From assembly GCA_023409995.1 (NCBI GenBank), contig JAEYQN010000095.1, forward strand, positions 1 to 34,916: a stretch of 34,916 nt of DNA, in the 5' to 3' direction. This document shows, piece after piece, positions 32,963-34,916 of the stretch (position 1 is its first letter; each line of letters begins with the position of its first letter). The notes under the pieces were generated by a model that searched no databases, was not told the origin of the DNA, and saw only the letters and a program-made list of their open reading frames with translations. This stretch comes from Cyanobacteria bacterium OH_CBB_238. Its GTDB lineage: Bacteria; Cyanobacteriota; Vampirovibrionia; Gastranaerophilales; Gastranaerophilaceae. A program made the position numbers and the translations under genes.

Positions 32963-32987
32963 TAGTTTAAGTTTTATTGTGCATAAT
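32960..32987 (+). promoter_or_regulatory. Candidate promoter of the DUF262 gene
   Basis: TTGTAG (32960-32965), a 16-nt spacer and CATAAT (32982-32987) with an extended TGtG just before it. Predicted start near 32994. Confidence 0.35.
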
Positions 32988-33032
32988 TCGTAATATTTTG
33001 TGTTTATTGTTTTGATGTTTTACAATTTTAAT

Positions 33033-34271
33033 ATGAGTACGAATATTAAAACATTATTTGATTTTATAAATAAATCAAACTCTTTGTTCATCGGGCCATA
33101 TCATAGGGGTTATTCTTGGACTGAGTTTGATTGTTCTGAGTTTTTTAATAGTGCGTTCGACAATAATATTAAGTCGTTAGATTTTGGCATTATTTCATTA
33201 AAAAAAACTGGTGGTTTAAACTATATATTGGTGGATGGTTATCAGAGATTAATAACTTTATTGATTTTTGTTCAAGCTCTTGTTAAATCTAAAAAGGTGA
33301 AATTTTCTGATAAAAATAAACCTACTAATTTTCTTGTTTCAATTAATTCAGACGGTGATGAAGTTTTTAAGTTGAAAATTAATAATAATGATAAAAATGA
33401 CATAGAAAAAATAATTAAAAATGATTTCTTAGAAAAAGAAATCAGAAACGAAAATTTTATAACAAATTATAAATATTTTGAGAAAAAATTGGAAGAAAAG
33501 AATGTTCCTATTTTTGAGCTTTTAACTAATATTTCTAAAATTAAATTTTCAATATCAATGATTGAAAGTGAAACAAATGATGAATTCTTGTATTTCAACT
33601 CAAATAAAAATTTTACGCAGTTGGACTTGATAAGAAATTATGTTTACAGCGTTCTCAAAGACTCTGGTCAGTTACATATTTTCTCAACATATTGGCTCGA
33701 AGTTGAAAAAAAATTAGGAAATCTTCAAGAAAATTTTCTAATTGATTATATTACCATTCAACAAAATGGAAGCATTCCTAAAAAAGAGGAATTATTTACC
33801 TCTTTTGTTCTATTTGTTGACAAAATGATAAAATTGAAACAGCGAGATGACATAATCAAACAATTGTACAGATATTCTAATTACTATTTAAAAATTGTTA
33901 GATCTGACATCCATGATTCTTCTTTGAAACAAAAATTGGAATATATAAACTCTTTTGAGGCTAAAGATACTTATCCATATTTAATGGAAGTTTTTGAAGA
34001 TTATGACTTTGCACATATAAATAAACATATGTTGTTAGATATATTAGATACGGTTATAACTTTTGTTGATCAAAGAGAGAAATGTCCAAGTAGTCCTATT
34101 GCTGTTAATTTTGCAGCATTAAGCAAAGATATCAATAGAATGCTTGTACTAAAAAACTTTATGCCAAAGATAATTACTCAAATATCAGAGGATATTGAAC
34201 TAGGGAATGAGCATGTTCAACCCAAACGTCTGACAATTAATGATTTAATAAAAAACAAAAGCACCAACTAG
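33033..34271 (+). CDS. DUF262 (GmrSD N-terminal-like) protein
   Basis: 412 residues from ATG 33033; no clear ribosome site, and GTG 33000 is possible. DUF262 signatures are FIGPYHRGYSWTEFD (usually IPxYQRxYxW), VDGYQRLITLLIFVQAL (usually DGQQRLTTL) and FLYFNSNKNFTQLDLIRNYV (usually F-x-x-x-N-x-x-G-x-x-L-x-x-x-D-L-I-K-N). In GmrS and relatives this domain binds and hydrolyses nucleotides to power cleavage of modified phage DNA, with an HNH nuclease (DUF1524) often fused or encoded next door. Neither is visible here, and the Q-Q of DGQQR is Y-Q. It could be an orphan defence component or serve another nucleotide-dependent role. Confidence 0.75.
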   Translation: MSTNIKTLFDFINKSNSLFIGPYHRGYSWTEFDCSEFFNSAFDNNIKSLDFGIISLKKTGGLNYILVDGYQRLITLLIFVQALVKSKKVKFSDKNKPTNFLVSINSDGDEVFKLKINNNDKNDIEKIIKNDFLEKEIRNENFITNYKYFEKKLEEKNVPIFELLTNISKIKFSISMIESETNDEFLYFNSNKNFTQLDLIRNYVYSVLKDSGQLHIFSTYWLEVEKKLGNLQENFLIDYITIQQNGSIPKKEELFTSFVLFVDKMIKLKQRDDIIKQLYRYSNYYLKIVRSDIHDSSLKQKLEYINSFEAKDTYPYLMEVFEDYDFAHINKHMLLDILDTVITFVDQREKCPSSPIAVNFAALSKDINRMLVLKNFMPKIITQISEDIELGNEHVQPKRLTINDLIKNKSTN

Positions 34272-34284
34272 GGTGCTTTTGTTT
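34253..34284. terminator. Bidirectional terminator between DUF262 gene and fabI
   Basis: AAACAAAAGCACC (34253-34265) and GGTGCTTTTGTTT (34272-34284) form a perfect 13-bp stem around a short loop. It overlaps the DUF262 stop codon. T runs exist on both strands, so it can end both convergent transcripts. Confidence 0.85.
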
Positions 34285-34302
34285 AATGAATTAGATTTGT
34301 AT

Positions 34303-34916
34303 TTATTCTCTTGTAAGAGCTTCCATTTCATCAGCAGAAGTATATACTGCATGACAACCACAGTCCACGTGAACGATCTCACCTGTAACTCCAGATGAAA
34401 GATCAGACAGTAGATATAAACCTGTTTTGCCAACATCTTCAAGTGTTACATTTCGTCTTAGAGGAGCTTTTAATGCTCCTGCTTTAAGCATTTTTCCAAA
34501 GCCACCAATTCCACTTGCCGCCAATGTTTTAACAGCACCTGCTGACAGGCAATTTACTCTTACCCCCTGTTTTCCTAGGTCTTCTGCAAGGTATCTTGCT
34601 GAAGATTCAAGAGCTGCTTTTGCTACGCCCATTACATTATAATTAGCAACTACTTTTTCACCGCCAAGATAAGTCAATGCAAGAATAGAAGCGCCTTCAT
34701 TCAAGATTGGTCTTGCATTTCTGGCTAAAGAAACTAGTGAATATGCGCTTACTCCTAAAGCCAAGTTCCAACCTTCGATAGAAGTATTTATAAATTCACC
34801 TTGTAAGTCTTCTCTATTTGCAAAAGCAACTGAATGAAGAACAAAGTCAATTTTTCCGTATGTTTTTTCTAATTCTGCAAATACAGCTTTTACTTCACCT
34901 TCTTTAGTTACATCAC
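34303..34916 (-). CDS. fabI: Enoyl-[acyl-carrier-protein] reductase, 5' partial
   Basis: The minus-strand frame runs off the window end, so about 60 N-terminal residues with the NAD-binding motif are missing. The visible part matches FabI: DFVLHSVAFANREDLQGEF, SAYSLVSLARNARPIL, TYLGGEKVVANYNVMGVAK (first catalytic Tyr, then Y-x6-K), YLAEDLGKQGVRVNCLSAGA and TGEIVHVDCG. FabI performs the last reduction of each fatty-acid elongation cycle with NADH. The cut is only by the window edge; the visible part has no frameshift or lost residue. Confidence 0.96.
   Translation of the reverse strand, partial: DVTKEGEVKAVFAELEKTYGKIDFVLHSVAFANREDLQGEFINTSIEGWNLALGVSAYSLVSLARNARPILNEGASILALTYLGGEKVVANYNVMGVAKAALESSARYLAEDLGKQGVRVNCLSAGAVKTLAASGIGGFGKMLKAGALKAPLRRNVTLEDVGKTGLYLLSDLSSGVTGEIVHVDCGCHAVYTSADEMEALTRE

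Overview
The window is an AT-rich bacterial chromosome segment (by eye roughly one-third GC; not computed) with tightly packed genes, frequent TTG/GTG starts and Shine-Dalgarno sites. The arginine dihydrolase domain is very close to the N-terminal part of cyanobacterial AgrE/ArgZ. Together with prepilin-type leaders, the general gene content and the low GC, this suggests a non-photosynthetic relative of Cyanobacteria (Melainabacteria/Vampirovibrionia, Gastranaerophilales-like). That placement is inference. Most genes are chromosomal housekeeping or envelope genes; there is no transposase, integrase or CRISPR array.

Layout. (1) 1-1691: 5'-truncated gene for a repeat fibre protein with a self-cleaving S74 chaperone tail; its full-length paralogue at 11277-12542 has a prepilin leader. 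(2) 1800-5117: a STAS-like protein, rsmI, a histidine phosphatase (minus) and a radical SAM protein. (3) 5235-10776: gyrB, a membrane TPR protein, a GAF-like/GGDEF diguanylate cyclase and an FtsB/DivIC-like division protein. (4) 10864-13661: a 51-aa minus-strand gene, the second fibre gene, an NfnA-like flavoprotein and a 58-aa four-cysteine protein. (5) 13717-20881: PDZ-less HtrA protease (minus), GlcD-like oxidase, cutA, a HEFAH metallopeptidase, a GH38 alpha-mannosidase and wecB. (6) 20887-22993: a minus-strand ECF sigma/anti-sigma pair and a divergent ThiE-like gene. (7) 23058-24531: tRNA-Glu, an unrecognised secreted or anchored protein, and a non-coding stretch with a tRNA-tail-like relic and a perfect 15-bp inverted repeat. 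(8) 24532-28533: a minus-strand three-gene cluster of unknown function ending in a membrane AAA+ ATPase, then a 66-aa gene. (9) 29187-34916: a 5'-nucleotidase-like phosphatase, a GT2 glycosyltransferase (minus), a split LOR-fragment plus arginine dihydrolase pair, a DUF262 protein, and the 3' part of fabI (minus, cut by the window end).

The most unusual content is (a) the prepilin-leader + YadA-like repeat + S74 autoprotease architecture, present twice; (b) the AAA+ cluster, whose ATPase carries two predicted membrane helices between Walker B and sensor 1; and (c) the arginine dihydrolase encoded apart from its usual fusion partner, with only a 75-aa fragment of that partner upstream.
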